DNA from: Monocercomonoides exilis
Lineage: Eukaryota; Preaxostyla; Oxymonadida; Polymastigidae
Assembly (NCBI GenBank): GCA_001643675.2
Contig: LSRY02000031.1
Coordinates: forward strand, 188,501-252,500
Length of the DNA: 64,000 bases
Direction: 5' to 3'
Shown here: positions 1 through 10,645 of the stretch, one piece after another
How positions within the stretch are numbered: position 1 is the first letter of the stretch
Layout of the letters: each line of letters begins with the position of its first letter
The notes under the pieces: model-generated
The model's database searches: none
What the model was told of the DNA's origin: nothing
What the model saw: only the letters and a program-made list of their open reading frames with translations
Made by a program: the position numbers and the translations under genes

Positions 1-533
1 CGGAAGAATCTCAGCTTGATTGTTGCAGCCAATAATGCATTTTTTGCGATGTCATAAATGAAGTTAGAATTTGCACTAATTTTATTTCTTTAAATCTGTT
101 ATTCAATAAAAATTTCGCTATCACTTATTAATCAATAACAATTCATAATATTTAATTGAAAGAAGTTTCTCTCAATGAAAGCCAATGTCACAGAAGATCT
201 GATGATTATGAAATACTCATATTTCCAATTTTATTAGAGAAATCAGTTATTTATGTATTATTTATTTTTTCAAATTGAAATGCTTTCCATTTGAAATGAA
301 GGCTATCATTATTGTTTTTTTATTGATTTTGCTAAATAAGACATAATTGTTAGATAACGATTATTATTCATTTTGTTTTTGTCAAATTGTCTCAAATAAT
401 AAAAATTGTGAATGAAAATACAAAAAATGTGCAGTATTCACGTGATTTATTTTTTGAGGGCTCGTTTCATCAAAATGAAAAGAACGAAAAACTTCAAAAT
501 GAATAAATGCCGACGGAAGATGTTTATTAATTG
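1..533. other. Left edge; possible minus-strand exon piece, otherwise no gene seen
   Basis: The first 75 bases read on the minus strand as an open, protein-like stretch preceded by a plausible AG acceptor. It could be a downstream exon of the low-complexity gene at 534-2290, running off the window. The remaining bases are AT-rich with no supported gene. Confidence 0.25.
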
Positions 534-2290
534 TTAAAGAAGCTGCTCGTAATAAACTTGAAATGCGGTAACAATCTCGATGTGTTCCCAATTCCACAAC
601 ATATCAAATTTGATGGTTAAGAAGCCAAATATTGAATCGGATCCATAAAAGTTTTCGCTTCTATTTTCATTAATCTCCAATAATTTCTGAATAATGCATG
701 AACTTATAGAATATGAAGATGAAGTGGAAGAAGAGGAAGAAAAAGAAGAAGAAACAGAAGGAGAAGGAGAAGAAGAAGAAAAGGAAGAGGAAAAAGAAGA
801 AGGAGCAATTGGAACAGCAGAAGAGGAAGAATAAAAGATGGAAGACGTGTTAACTTCTGTTTTTTCAGAGAGCTGTGATTGAGCTGAGAGATTTGCATTG
901 GCAAGAATTGATTCAAAAGACAAGGAAGTTTGCGTGGGCGCTGCTTTGACAGGAAAAACAGGACGAGAAGAAGGAAGCTTTGAAAAGGGAATGGAAGCAT
1001 TTTGAACTGAAGAAGAAGAAGATGATGATGATGATAGCGATATTGTTGTTGAAGGACACATCAAAGAACCCATGAAGCGCGAGAAAAATGCCTGACACGG
1101 TGAATGCACAGGTGTTGCAGTTGAAGAAACATCAATTGGCTTCCCAGTCGATTCTGCAAGCGCTTCAGAGCATTCAAGTGTCTGCATTTGGTTCTGTTTC
1201 CTTTGCCTCACATCTTCATCCTCCTCCACACCTTCTTCCTTCTTCTTCTTCTTCTTCTTCTTCTTCTTCTTCTTCTTCTTCTTCTTCTTCTTCTTCCTAT
1301 TATTCTTCCTATTATTCTTTTTCTTCTCTTTCTCTTTCTCCTTCTCCTTCTCCTTCTCCTTCTCCTTCTCCTTCTCCCCATCACCTGCCTTTTGAGACGC
1401 CGATGATTGCCTCATCACCTCCTGCGCATGTTGTATCATCAGCATCGCCTGGTTTGTCTGATTGACAGCTGTTTTGAATGTGAATAGAACAACCACAAAA
1501 ACACGGGCAAGAACAAGAGCAATGTGGAGAACAACAAAAATGGAGGTGGAAGATCTGAAGGGGTTGTTGTGTGTTTGGTGGTGGGTGGATGAAAGGAGAG
1601 AAGAATTCACAATGGAAAAAGAAGAGCAAGAGGAGGAGGAAGAAGAAGGAGGAGGAGGAGGATTAAATTGTAGTTGTCTCGACAGATGAACTTTTAACAA
1701 AGAAAAAGTTTTTTGTTGAACAACATGTTTATTTTGAACCCAATTGTTCTCGGGTTTAATCCTGTGCTTTTTTTCATTTGAAAAAGCTCATCTGTTTTTT
1801 TCGCTGTTTCTTTTTTCTTTGTTATTTCTCTCAAAGCACTTTTTTTCTTCTTCACATTCATAAATCTTGTAAATAAGATACGCAGTTTCAACAATTTGTA
1901 TCTCTTCATCTGGTAAAAGTTTCAATCGAGTTCTGTGCAGGGATCGAAATGGACGCCTTTTTGCTCCAATGCATAGGTCGAGATGGATGGTGGATGAAGA
2001 GTGTCAAATACATCAAGCTCGATGTGTATGGTTGACATCTTTAAAGAAGAAGATAATGAATGAAGAAGATTTGTGGTGGGAGGACGATATTGAAGATAAG
2101 AAATGGGAAAAGAAAATTTTGTTTGTTGAATAAAAGCCAGATATTGCGATAGGCTGAGTGTGGAGATTAGAGGAAAGCTGATCAATTGGAAAGAAGCGAA
2201 CGAATAATTAGATTTTATATGAGGTGAAAAAGCATATTGATGGCAAAAAAATGCGTTGATTTGTTGCTTCGCTTTGATGATGAAAACCAT
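534..2290 (-). CDS. Low-complexity predicted gene, exon structure unresolved
   Basis: Function not recognised. The best-supported part is a 388-codon open frame (1700 to 534). It has a Pro/Ser-rich start, a hydrophobic stretch suggesting a membrane helix (HIALVLARVFVVVLF), a Glu-Lys then poly-Lys tract encoded by TTC/TCC repeats around 1240-1380, poly-Ser blocks, and a non-repetitive end (FDMLWNWEHIEIVTAF). A second open frame at 2290-1922 and a short one near 1920-1790 may be upstream exons, but I could not fit convincing splice sites. The mix of Ser and Glu/Lys tracts matches the large genes further right, which argues for real coding. It could also be several small genes or partly decayed sequence. 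Confidence 0.35.
1240..1378. repeat. Pyrimidine microsatellite, (TTC)n then (TCTCCT)n-like
   Basis: A run of about 19 TTC units (1240-1295) is followed by an imperfect hexamer tract. On the minus strand these encode poly-Lys and Glu-Lys repeats inside the low-complexity gene. Confidence 0.9.
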
Positions 2291-2391
2291 GCAATGAGGA
2301 GCGAGAAAAGAACAGGAAATAGTTGTGGAGAATTGAAAAAAAATGATTCAGCAAATGAATTTAAATAATGTATATTGCATGTAGATACTTT

Positions 2392-3237
2392 TTATAAATT
2401 TGATACACTGCATACAGTGATTTCCGTGACAGCTTTTCTAAAGGGAATTATTTGTGTCTGAACAAATGTTGAACCAATAAGTGTGAGGAAGGCATCTTGG
2501 AGAAGGGAAATGAAGCCAGTGAGGGCATACTCGACGGCTGCACACGGAATTTGTTGAGGTCTGCCACAGACATCAACATCACTTCCACCATTTGAGACTA
2601 TTTTGTTCTGGGCGATGAGGGGGAGCCAGCCATTGAAAGTTTCATTGTCTGCTTGTCCATTATTCCACAATCTTTGTGTTGGAGTTGTTGATCCACACTG
2701 ATTGAATGGTGATTGGGTGTTACTGCTTCCATTGAAGAACACATCATTCCCTCTGCCATTTGTTGCGGAATTACCATCGAAGAAGCAGAATGTGATGAAT
2801 TTCATACTATTCATCCAGGAATAAGTTCCATCAAAGAATATTCCTGTTCCACCGTAAGTGGAAGAAGAAGTTAATTTGTGATTATCAAATTGACACTCAT
2901 TATTTGAAAACTGACTTGGTTTATTAATTGGTGGATTTGCAAATGTTAATGATCCCGCAGCATCACCACCAGAATTAGCAATGCACTTGCATTTGGTGAG
3001 CAGGAATAAGAGCATTTTCTGGCATATCATACACATGAAAATACCAACCAGTTCCATAAATGCCCTTAATATTACAACCTCCCACTCTATTATCTGAGAA
3101 TGAATAAACAGAAGATGATTGTCGACCATCAATGCAAATTGCACCTCCATGCAACGCCGAACAACCTGTTGAATTTGATTTTGATTTATTCTCATTTTGT
3201 TAACTGCAACAGCATAAAGCTCAACCTGCAGCATCAT
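2392..3237 (-). pseudogene. Broken beta-helix surface-protein gene (copy 1)
   Basis: The minus strand encodes a right-handed parallel beta-helix type protein of the kind expanded in oxymonads, rich in Gly-Gly, Asn, Ser and Cys. Its 3' part holds the motif GGSDVDVCGRPQQIPC, a shorter form of which (GGSDSSNLCG, then SPCKTVGHA) occurs in the copy at 4.6-6.2 kb. The open frame changes near 2975-2995. Upstream of that point the protein-like reading (CSALHGGAICIDG, GTGWYFHVYDMPEN) lies in another frame that ends in a stop. The gene is therefore frameshifted or missing a small intron, and truncated at both ends. No signal peptide is visible. The open reading frame alone gives a misleading N-terminus. 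The family is thought to be surface-exposed; the exact role is unknown. Confidence 0.65.
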
Positions 3238-3239
3238 AA

Positions 3240-4256
3240 TAACAATAATAAAATTTTTGAATTATTTTCTTTGAATATGTTTTTCAAATCTATTTTATTA
3301 TTGGTTTCTTTTTTTTCCCCATAATTAAATTTCTTCATAATCATTTGAAAAGATAACAATCAAAGCTTTTTTGCAGGTTGTTTTCGGAACAACATTTTAA
3401 TGTTTGTATTAATTTTTCGTTAATTAATTTTTCAAAGCTAAATTGAGACTCTCAGCTTGTTCAACGTTCCTTATTGTTAGTGACTTTATCTCTTCAAAAA
3501 TACCATTTGAACAATCTGAAAAAGCATCAAAAAACATATCGTTTATAACAATCTAACTTATGAGCATCGTTAGTATTCATAGAATCAATTTATTCACACG
3601 AAGGTTGAATTTCCATTAAACGATGCTTTATCTTAAAAAACATTGACTGATAAAAATAAGAAAGAATATTCAAGGTTAAGACTTTTTATTGCTTCGTTCA
3701 ATACTCGCGTTAATTGTTCACTATGATGCACTGTGTTACTCTTTCATAGAAAAATTTCATTTCTTCGAAATCCCAATTGCACTTGTAAAGGTTATTTCTT
3801 CTCGCATGCAATACTCTTTTGCAATGGAAACCCGAAAATAATCAAATACAAGAAAAATGACTAAAACACTCGAGTGGAAAATTCTTATCTCATGTTAAAT
3901 GCGAACAAATGATATTACTTTCAAAAGTCATCTACTCAATATTCATTATTAAAATCATAATATATGAAACTGCATGTGCAACTTTTTCTTTTCATTCATT
4001 AATTAATATTTCAATTATCCAAAGTTGATTTTCTGAAAAATTCAAAATTTGTCAGATCATTCAGATTCATTTCGAAATAATTGATCAGAAAACTACAAAA
4101 AACGTGACATGATGAAAGTGTAATAGGTTTGTCTTTTAATCCAATGCTCTTTGATTTAATATGGCTTCGCAGAATTTTTTTCATTTTAGTCGATAAAACT
4201 TTTTTCTTTTCTTTCAAGTATCTTTTTTTCGCCTGAAAATCTTTTATTTCACAAAA
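3240..4256. other. AT-rich intergenic region
   Basis: No gene, RNA or repeat could be supported. A 68-codon minus-strand open frame at 4011-4217 has no recognisable features. Confidence 0.5.
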
Positions 4257-4429
4257 TCGATCGGCATAGGTCTAAATTGTACCAGTAGAGAATTTGACGT
4301 TTTTATACAAAATTTCACTGTATTATAAATCAACGTAATTAATTTACTCTATTGTATCGAAAAATTTTAAGAAATATTGCAATGAAAAACAAAAATTAAA
4401 AATGTTGATCGGTCCCATAAAAATATTTA
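4257..4429 (+). repeat. Left arm of a ~170-bp inverted repeat pair
   Basis: The sequence beginning ggcataggtctaaattgtac recurs in reverse complement at 6500-6665 with only a few mismatches over about 170 bp. The arms bracket the beta-helix pseudogene. No similar sequence was noticed elsewhere in the window. Confidence 0.92.
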
Positions 4430-4619
4430 TTATATTTTCATTTTAACTTTTTGGAGTGTTATGGAGAGATTTCGTTGTTATTGACAAATTAAATCCTTAT
4501 ATAAAAATTATTTCTTGCGTAACTTAAATTAATTTATGTTGACATATGTTATATTTTTCATTATCAAATTTTGTTGGAAATATGATTCTTGCTCGATAAT
4601 ATTGAATTTTTGTCTTAAG

Positions 4620-6242
4620 CAAAACATCCAATGAATTGAGTTCTTTATTTTATCGTGAGTGGAATGGATCAAAAACGACTGATACATCATCTTCTACAAC
4701 TGATGGAGTTTCCAGTGGAGGGGTAATTAATAAGCATAATCTAGCATAGGGAACACTTTGAGTGAAATTTTGTTTATTGAACAATTGCAATGCATATGCT
4801 TATGGCGGAGGCATTATGTGTCGTTCGATCTATTCAATTATTATTGAGAACAATTCATTCAATTCTTGTTCTGCTCAAAAGTATTATGGAGGAGGAATGT
4901 ATGCTGAATCAATTTCGTCATGTTCCAGGATCAGTGGTTGCGAATTCCAGAATTGTGAAGCAAACGACTGGGGAGGGGGGCTTTATTTTCAAAGTTTCAA
5001 CGCTTTGGGGACTGAATGCTTTGAAACAGAAAGTGGGAAAGGAGAGAGTGCTTATGTGTTTGAGTGCTCATTCACTTCGTGTGCGCTCACAGCTTCATAT
5101 GGTGGGGGGATTGGCTGTCAAAATGTTCCAACTGCATTTAATATGCGGAGTGTCCAATTTATTTCGTGTTCTGCAGCATTATATGGCGGAGGATTGTATT
5201 TTTATCCATATCAATCAACACCTCCAAGCAACAACCTTTATTGCTATTTCTTCTTCTTCCACGATTGCAGTTGCACAACCACTTCCACTCCATATGGCCA
5301 CGATGTTTGCTTTCAAGACTATTATAATATTTTTAAAGAATCGAATAACCCGTTTTATGAATCATACACAACGAATACAAATGAGAAGAGAATTTGTTAT
5401 GCATTTTCGCAATCGACCAGTTATGTGTATCAACATACAGAAAAAAAGGAATGGTTGAAGGAAGGGATGAAGGATCGGTATGTTGGGGTGGGTGGAAGTG
5501 ACTCGAGCAATTTGTGTGGGATGAGTGAGGCATCGCCGTGCAAGACTGTGGGGCATGCGGTGGGGTCGAGCATGGGGCAGCTGAGCTCGACAATCACAGT
5601 GCTTGGTGGGAGACATGTGAGTGAAGGGGCAACGATCAGTGTTGGGGAAAAAAAGATTTCAGTTGAAGGGAAAGGGAAGGCAGTGAGTGTGATTGGGACG
5701 AATTCTCTTTTTTCGCCTGCAACTACTCTGTTAAGCATATATTCTGGCCAACTGGAGATGGGGCATGTGCAGATCGATCAAATAACAACAAGAGATTCTT
5801 TACCGAATGTGTTTGTGGTATTTGATGGGAGCGGGACTCTTTCACTGGAGGATGTTTTGATCTTGTCAAGTGTTTATGGAGGGAGAAAAATCTCGTCATC
5901 TGTGTTTGAAGCGGCTCTGAAGCAGCTGACTATGATTGATGTGGAGATAGAAAATATGAAAATATCCAAAGCTTTTTTTCTGAGCCATCATCAGCAGGAT
6001 CAACATCTGGAGAGAGTATGTTTGCGAATGGAATCATTAAAAATGTAAATCAGACAATAGAAGGAGATGGAGTGGTGATGGCAAAGAGTGTGAAAAGAGG
6101 AGAGGCATTTGTGGTGCGAAACACAACGATTGAGGAATGTGAGTGTGTGAATGGAAATAGAAGGGGGATCAAGGTTGAGTTTGCAACAGATTCAAGCAAA
6201 TTTTGCACTGGAACATACACATCGCAAGATGGAGTTCAATGA
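4620..6242 (+). pseudogene. Broken beta-helix surface-protein gene (copy 2)
   Basis: Repeated motifs such as AYGGGIMC, YYGGGMYAES, WGGGLYF, YGGGIGC and YGGGLYF are rungs of a parallel beta-helix protein, followed by the family signature GGSDSSNLCG and SPCKTVGHA. Breaks are visible. TAG (4747) and TGA (4759) interrupt the frame just before GTG 4762, and the upstream reading is still protein-like from about 4620. Around the T-run at 5971-5977 the reading shifts frame and continues as MFANGIIKNVNQT to the stop at 6242. No ATG opens the main frame. The gene is truncated relative to what such proteins usually need for export, since no signal peptide or membrane anchor is seen. The whole relic lies inside the inverted repeat pair. 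Confidence 0.75.
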
Positions 6243-6499
6243 GGGTTTGAGGATAAATTTTTCTCAAATAAAATGGAAATGCTATTCAAATTATTTTTAT
6301 AAAGAATGTTTTTTTTCAATGCATTCTTTTCAAAATGTCCAGAATGTTTATATTTAAAAAAAGAAAACAAAACATAAACTTATCCATTCTTTTTGATTAG
6401 TAGTCATGTTAAAAAAATAAAGCAAGGCTTAGACAAAAGCTAACATTCAAAATATTGCTCTTATACGTCAAAAAACAAAAAAAAACAAAAAATTAAAAA

Positions 6500-6665
6500 T
6501 ATTTTTATGGGGCCGATCAACATTTTTAATTTTTGTTTTTCATTGCAATATTTCTTAAATTTTTTCGATACAATAGAGTAAATTAATTACGTTGATTTAT
6601 AATACAGTGAAATTTTGTATAAAAACGTCAAATTCGCTACTGGTACAATTTAGACCTATGCCAAT
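6500..6665 (-). repeat. Right arm of the ~170-bp inverted repeat pair
   Basis: Reverse complement of 4257-4429, nearly identical. It overlaps the last four codons of the neighbouring transposase gene, so the stop codon of that gene is supplied by the repeat. Confidence 0.92.
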
Positions 6666-8566
6666 CGATCAGCTTCCATGCGAAGAACTTTAATACATGG
6701 AAAATCTGTTTGCTTTATGAATCGTCCACTTTTCGATCTGAGCCTTGATACTGCTTTTCTTTTTAAATTCTTGCTACTGCTTGGGATGATAGTTTCTGAA
6801 TCAGAAATTATTTTCGAGAACTTCTTTCTTGAATATAAGTTTGTTGTTCCACAAGTTTTTTCATCTTCATCATCCCTCTCCTCCTTCTCCATCTCCTTCT
6901 CTTCCTTCTCCATCTCCTTCTCTTCCTTCTCCATCTCCTTCTCTTCCTTCTCCATCTCCTTCTCTTCCTTCTCCATCTCCTTCTCTTCCTTCTCCATCTC
7001 CTTCTCTTCCTTCTCCATCTCCTTCTCTTCCTTCTCCATCTCCTTCTCTTCCTTCTCCATCTCCTTCTCTTCCTTCTCCATCTCCTTCTCTTCCTTCTCC
7101 ATCTCCTTCTCTTCCTTCTCCATCTCCTTCTCTTCCTTCTCCATCTCCTTCTCTTCCTTCTCCATCTCCTTCTCTTCCTTCTCCATCTCCTTCTCTTCCT
7201 TCTCCATCTCCTTCTCTTCCTTCTCCATCTCCTTCTCTTCCTTCTCCATCTCCTTCTCTTCCTTCTCCATCTCCTTCTCTTCCTTCTCCATCTCCTGCTC
7301 CTTTTGCTTATTTTCTTTTTTTCTTTCCTCTTTTTCAAACGTTTTATTTTCCTTTCTTTTCGTTATCTCAACTGTTTTTGTTTCGTTTTCTATTTTTGCT
7401 GGATCATCTTCACTGTCAAATTCATCAATCATTCTGATTTTTCTGTTTTCGCGTGCTCTTTCTTTTTTCAGTTTTGATGATTCTTTTCTGTTCCGAATAA
7501 AATTATCTAAATCTTCTTCATGAAAAAGTTCAATAACGTTTTCTGTTTCTTTTTCATTTTTTTTCATCATATATATTGATTGCTGTAATATTTTTTCTTT
7601 CTCAATCACACTTCTTATTTCCATTTCACATGATTCATATGTCAACAAATATGAATTCAATTCATTTCTATTGATTAAGCACATATCACAAATTAACTTT
7701 GCAATTGATTTTTTTGTGTTAAACCTATATTGAAATTCCAGTGCATATTCCTTTGTCTGTTCAAGCACTCTACCACGCTTTCTCATGTGGCATTTAATAT
7801 GAGACCACATACACTCGATGGTTTGAGTGTGAACATTTTTATCTTCAGGTTTAACAAAATTTAATGAATGATTCACACAATCGTGTTTGTATCCTGCAAT
7901 TTTTATACCTTGATAAGAAGACCACATATCAGAGTAGACTATTGCGCTTTTATCAATATTCTTTTCTATGAAATACATGAGTGTTTCCTCAGTTCTGTTG
8001 GCAACAAATTCGACTTTGAAGTGCTGAGGTGCTCCTTCCATCTTTCTTTCACACACACCCCACAGCCACTGTTGATCCTGAATTCTTCCTACTCCATTTT
8101 TTCTTTTGTGCACAAGTGTCTCGTCGATTTCTACGATTCGATTTTTTCCAATTTTTTCAAAGCATTCCATCTCAATGAAACCGCAAATTCTTCTAATTTT
8201 TTGATTGAATTTTAAAACTGTTTTATTAGAAAGATTTGTTTCATGTGTCACTTCGCTAATTGAATGCTTAGACCAGAAATGAAATAGCAGGCAAATGAAT
8301 TGAAATGGTGAAAATCTGAACTCTGAAAAGATAGTGAAATGATTCCAGTTGAGTTTTTTTCCGCATTTTGAACATTTGTAATAAAATTCATCCCGTTTTC
8401 CACCATCAACAAAATGCATTTGGCTTCGACAGCAATGACAATTGGAGTATTTTTTGATGAAATTGAAACTGTTCAATATCTTTATTGCAAAATCGCTGTT
8501 CCCATTTGACCGTTGAATAAATTCACATAAAGAAATTGTTTCGAAAATGTTCTTATAATCCTCCAT
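6656..8566 (-). CDS. IS1595/ISXO2-type transposase with long Glu-Lys repeat tail
   Basis: Intact 636-aa frame starting at ATG 8566. The N-terminus has a zinc-ribbon-like cysteine set (C43, C45/C46, then C65 and C68) and a helix-turn-helix-like segment ([16 protein letters not shown]). The DDE-type core follows: D148 in VEIDET, D213 in YSDMWSSY, and E251 in HTQTIECMW, each with the surroundings usual for ISXO2-like transposases. After residue ~270 the protein leaves the family and becomes charged, with about 20 near-perfect copies of EMEKEEK (21-bp units) at roughly 422-562. Such a tail is not part of the bacterial family. It should cut and join DNA in the nucleus. The only candidate terminal repeat found is at its 3' end; no matching partner is seen upstream of the ATG. 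It may still be active. Confidence 0.85.
   Translation of the reverse strand: MEDYKNIFETISLCEFIQRSNGNSDFAIKILNSFNFIKKYSNCHCCRSQMHFVDGGKRDEFYYKCSKCGKKLNWNHFTIFSEFRFSPFQFICLLFHFWSKHSISEVTHETNLSNKTVLKFNQKIRRICGFIEMECFEKIGKNRIVEIDETLVHKRKNGVGRIQDQQWLWGVCERKMEGAPQHFKVEFVANRTEETLMYFIEKNIDKSAIVYSDMWSSYQGIKIAGYKHDCVNHSLNFVKPEDKNVHTQTIECMWSHIKCHMRKRGRVLEQTKEYALEFQYRFNTKKSIAKLICDMCLINRNELNSYLLTYESCEMEIRSVIEKEKILQQSIYMMKKNEKETENVIELFHEEDLDNFIRNRKESSKLKKERARENRKIRMIDEFDSEDDPAKIENETKTVEITKRKENKTFEKEERKKENKQKEQEMEKEEKEMEKEEKEMEKEEKEMEKEEKEMEKEEKEMEKEEKEMEKEEKEMEKEEKEMEKEEKEMEKEEKEMEKEEKEMEKEEKEMEKEEKEMEKEEKEMEKEEKEMEKEEKEMEKEEKEMEKEEKEMEKEEKEMEKEERDDEDEKTCGTTNLYSRKKFSKIISDSETIIPSSSKNLKRKAVSRLRSKSGRFIKQTDFPCIKVLRMEADRLA
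6878..7300 (-). repeat. 21-bp coding minisatellite, about 20 units
   Basis: Head-to-tail 21-bp units, almost invariant, encoding the heptad EMEKEEK in the transposase frame. The near-identity of units suggests recent expansion or ongoing homogenisation. Confidence 0.95.
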
Positions 8567-9591
8567 CCTTTGGAACTTTAAAAGTGATTAGATCTTTGTT
8601 TTGAAAACGTTTATTTTGAATGATTGATCGATAACTTTATTAAAAAACTCGATAACATGCACATATGCATTCGATCAAAATTCAATGTTTCAAAATGAAT
8701 TGATTTGATTGTTCAACATTCTAAATAAATATAAGTGAAATTTTTGTATAAGAACATTTATAATTTTCTAAACAAAATTGAACATATTTTTATGAATTGT
8801 TTTCAAGGAAACTGAAAAGAGATAATCGACAATTTAAAAACTAAAGATTGAATCATATTTCTCGAAATATTCAAATGTGGTTATTCGTTTTTTGATATGT
8901 TTTATTTCAAACGAAAGAAATTGAAATGTTCAAAACTTTGTGCATATAAAGTTTTCCTTGCACAGAGAATGCTAATAGAAAAATCAACATATTCAAATTG
9001 ATTACTGTCAAACTTTGAAACATTCAAAAGCATGTTTTTTTCACAATAAAAACAATCTCGTATGTTTTATCGTGTCAAGAGTGGAATTCTCAAGTTCGAA
9101 TAAAATATTAATCAAATATCTAAATTCAACAATGATAAGACCTGTAGCTCTTGTTCATTTGAAATAAACAAATTTGTACTAAAATCTATCAAAGATTTGT
9201 TTTTGCAGTTAGAAAGAATATGAAGAATTTTATGACTATTCATGAAAAAGTCGAAATAAAAGTCAAATATTCTTCAGAACAATTATCTTAGAAGAGTTTT
9301 CATTCAGTTGAGCTGTATTACATAAAGATTGATTTTCAATTATTGCAACAAAACATTTCAAGTGAAAAAGATGATTATGAAAATTTTTAATTAAGGGATT
9401 GATCACAAAAAATTTTTTGATGAAATTTATGTTGAAATATCATAAAACTGCTCCACCCAAAAGTGTTGTTTTTTAATGTTATTTATGATAATTTTGTTGA
9501 AATTAAGAAAATCATAAAACTGAAGCAGGCGTTTTTTTACACTTATGCCTATTTTTCTTCAAATGATAAAGATTATTTTGTAAACAATTAA
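8567..9591. other. AT-rich intergenic region
   Basis: No gene or structured repeat supported. It was searched by eye for a second terminal repeat of the transposase at 6656-8566 without success. Confidence 0.5.
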
Positions 9592-10209
9592 GAATCATTT
9601 TCAGATAAAGATAACGTCTCAACATACCGCACTAGAAATACTGCAGGAGCGAAAGATGAAAAAAAACTTGCTGGAAACAAAGAAGAAAATGATGAAGAAA
9701 AGGAAATCTGTAATGAAGATAAAATGATAAGACGAGAGCGTAAAAGATCATTTGCAAATGAAGATGATATTCTCTGCTTTGGAAACTTTTCGTCAAGGAA
9801 AAGAATATTGCTATGTGATTCAAAAAATAAAAATGAAGCATTGGAGCAAATTCATTAAGCCATTTTTGATGATTGGTATCCTCGACTAATTGTTGCCTTC
9901 AACGAAGCAACAAATATCATTTTGCAAGGAATGGATGATATTCTTATTTCAGGATGCAAAGCACTTTTTCGAAGAAGTTTGCTTGTTCAGGATGATTCTG
10001 TTATTGAGGACGATCCATATGTCTAATACGAAGAACTGGCTCTGAAAGGTAATGTGGAAACTGTTTATTCTAATTTTGCCTTCCATTTAATTGCTTCCAC
10101 ATGCAGTGAAGCCTTTTGCGAACGCATGTTTTCTAAGGCAAGAAGGATTGTTGGAGATTGAAGACATTCTCTTTCATTGATTTCTTTGAACACACTTATG
10201 CGTTTGTGA
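9592..10209 (+). pseudogene. hAT-like transposase relic (C-terminal part)
   Basis: One reading frame stays protein-like for about 200 codons but is crossed by two TAA codons and one TGA. Its end resembles the C-terminal dimerisation region of hAT transposases: LIASTCSEAFCERMFSKARR, then a short gap, RHSLSLISLNTL. The serine-rich start, the ER-FSKARRI core and the Leu-Asn-xx-Leu end are the usual order. The N-terminal catalytic part is absent or too decayed to see. Assigned on motif resemblance only. Confidence 0.55.
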
Positions 10210-10562
10210 TTGTTTGTTTTTTGTGATGCGATGTTTCGTTTGAAAAGGTTTGATAGTTTTCCATCTCACGTAATCAATTTTTGTTCTTTTAGTCAACAAA
10301 ACCACCGCGAATAAGCATTCTGTTCAATATAATACATATTTTCCAACATTTTATTTTGAAAACTTTGTGAAAAAAATAATCATTGTGTGATGTTGGACTT
10401 TGAATACAAAACATATTATTCAACTTTTCATATTTGGAAGAAAATAAATATTGAAATCAAAGTTAAAATTACAAAATAAAATTGCTAAAATTTAAATATT
10501 CGAAAGAAATTTTGAAAATAAACACAAAATTATAAAATTGATATACAAAGTCCAGAAATTTT

Positions 10563-10645
10563 TAAGGCGAAGAAAGAGAAGGAAGCAAAAGTGAAGGCGC
10601 AGAAAGAAAAGGAAGCAAAAGTGAAGGTGCAGAAAGATGAATGTA
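10563..10645 (+). repeat. 30-bp tandem repeat, ~2.5 copies, coding relic
   Basis: Two full copies of gcgaagaaagagaaggaagc-like units and a partial third, readable as AKKEKEAKVK repeats. No surrounding open frame. Probably a remnant of a charged coiled-coil gene. Confidence 0.6.

Noticed and set aside
6878-7300. CRISPR-like array
   Set aside because: The 21-bp units are contiguous with no spacers and lie in frame in a eukaryotic coding region.
6678-7523. Plus-strand 281-codon Ser/Phe-rich frame and other frames across the 21-bp repeat
   Set aside because: They are antisense or shifted readings of the transposase heptad repeat. Only the minus frame links to a catalytic domain.
9592-10209. Reassigned stop codons (TAA read as Gln), as known in some oxymonads
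   Set aside because: TAA ends the well-fixed S20 and TRM7 genes, and the 718-aa, CUE-like and other models end cleanly. Relics also contain TGA and frame changes, so decay under a standard code explains them better.
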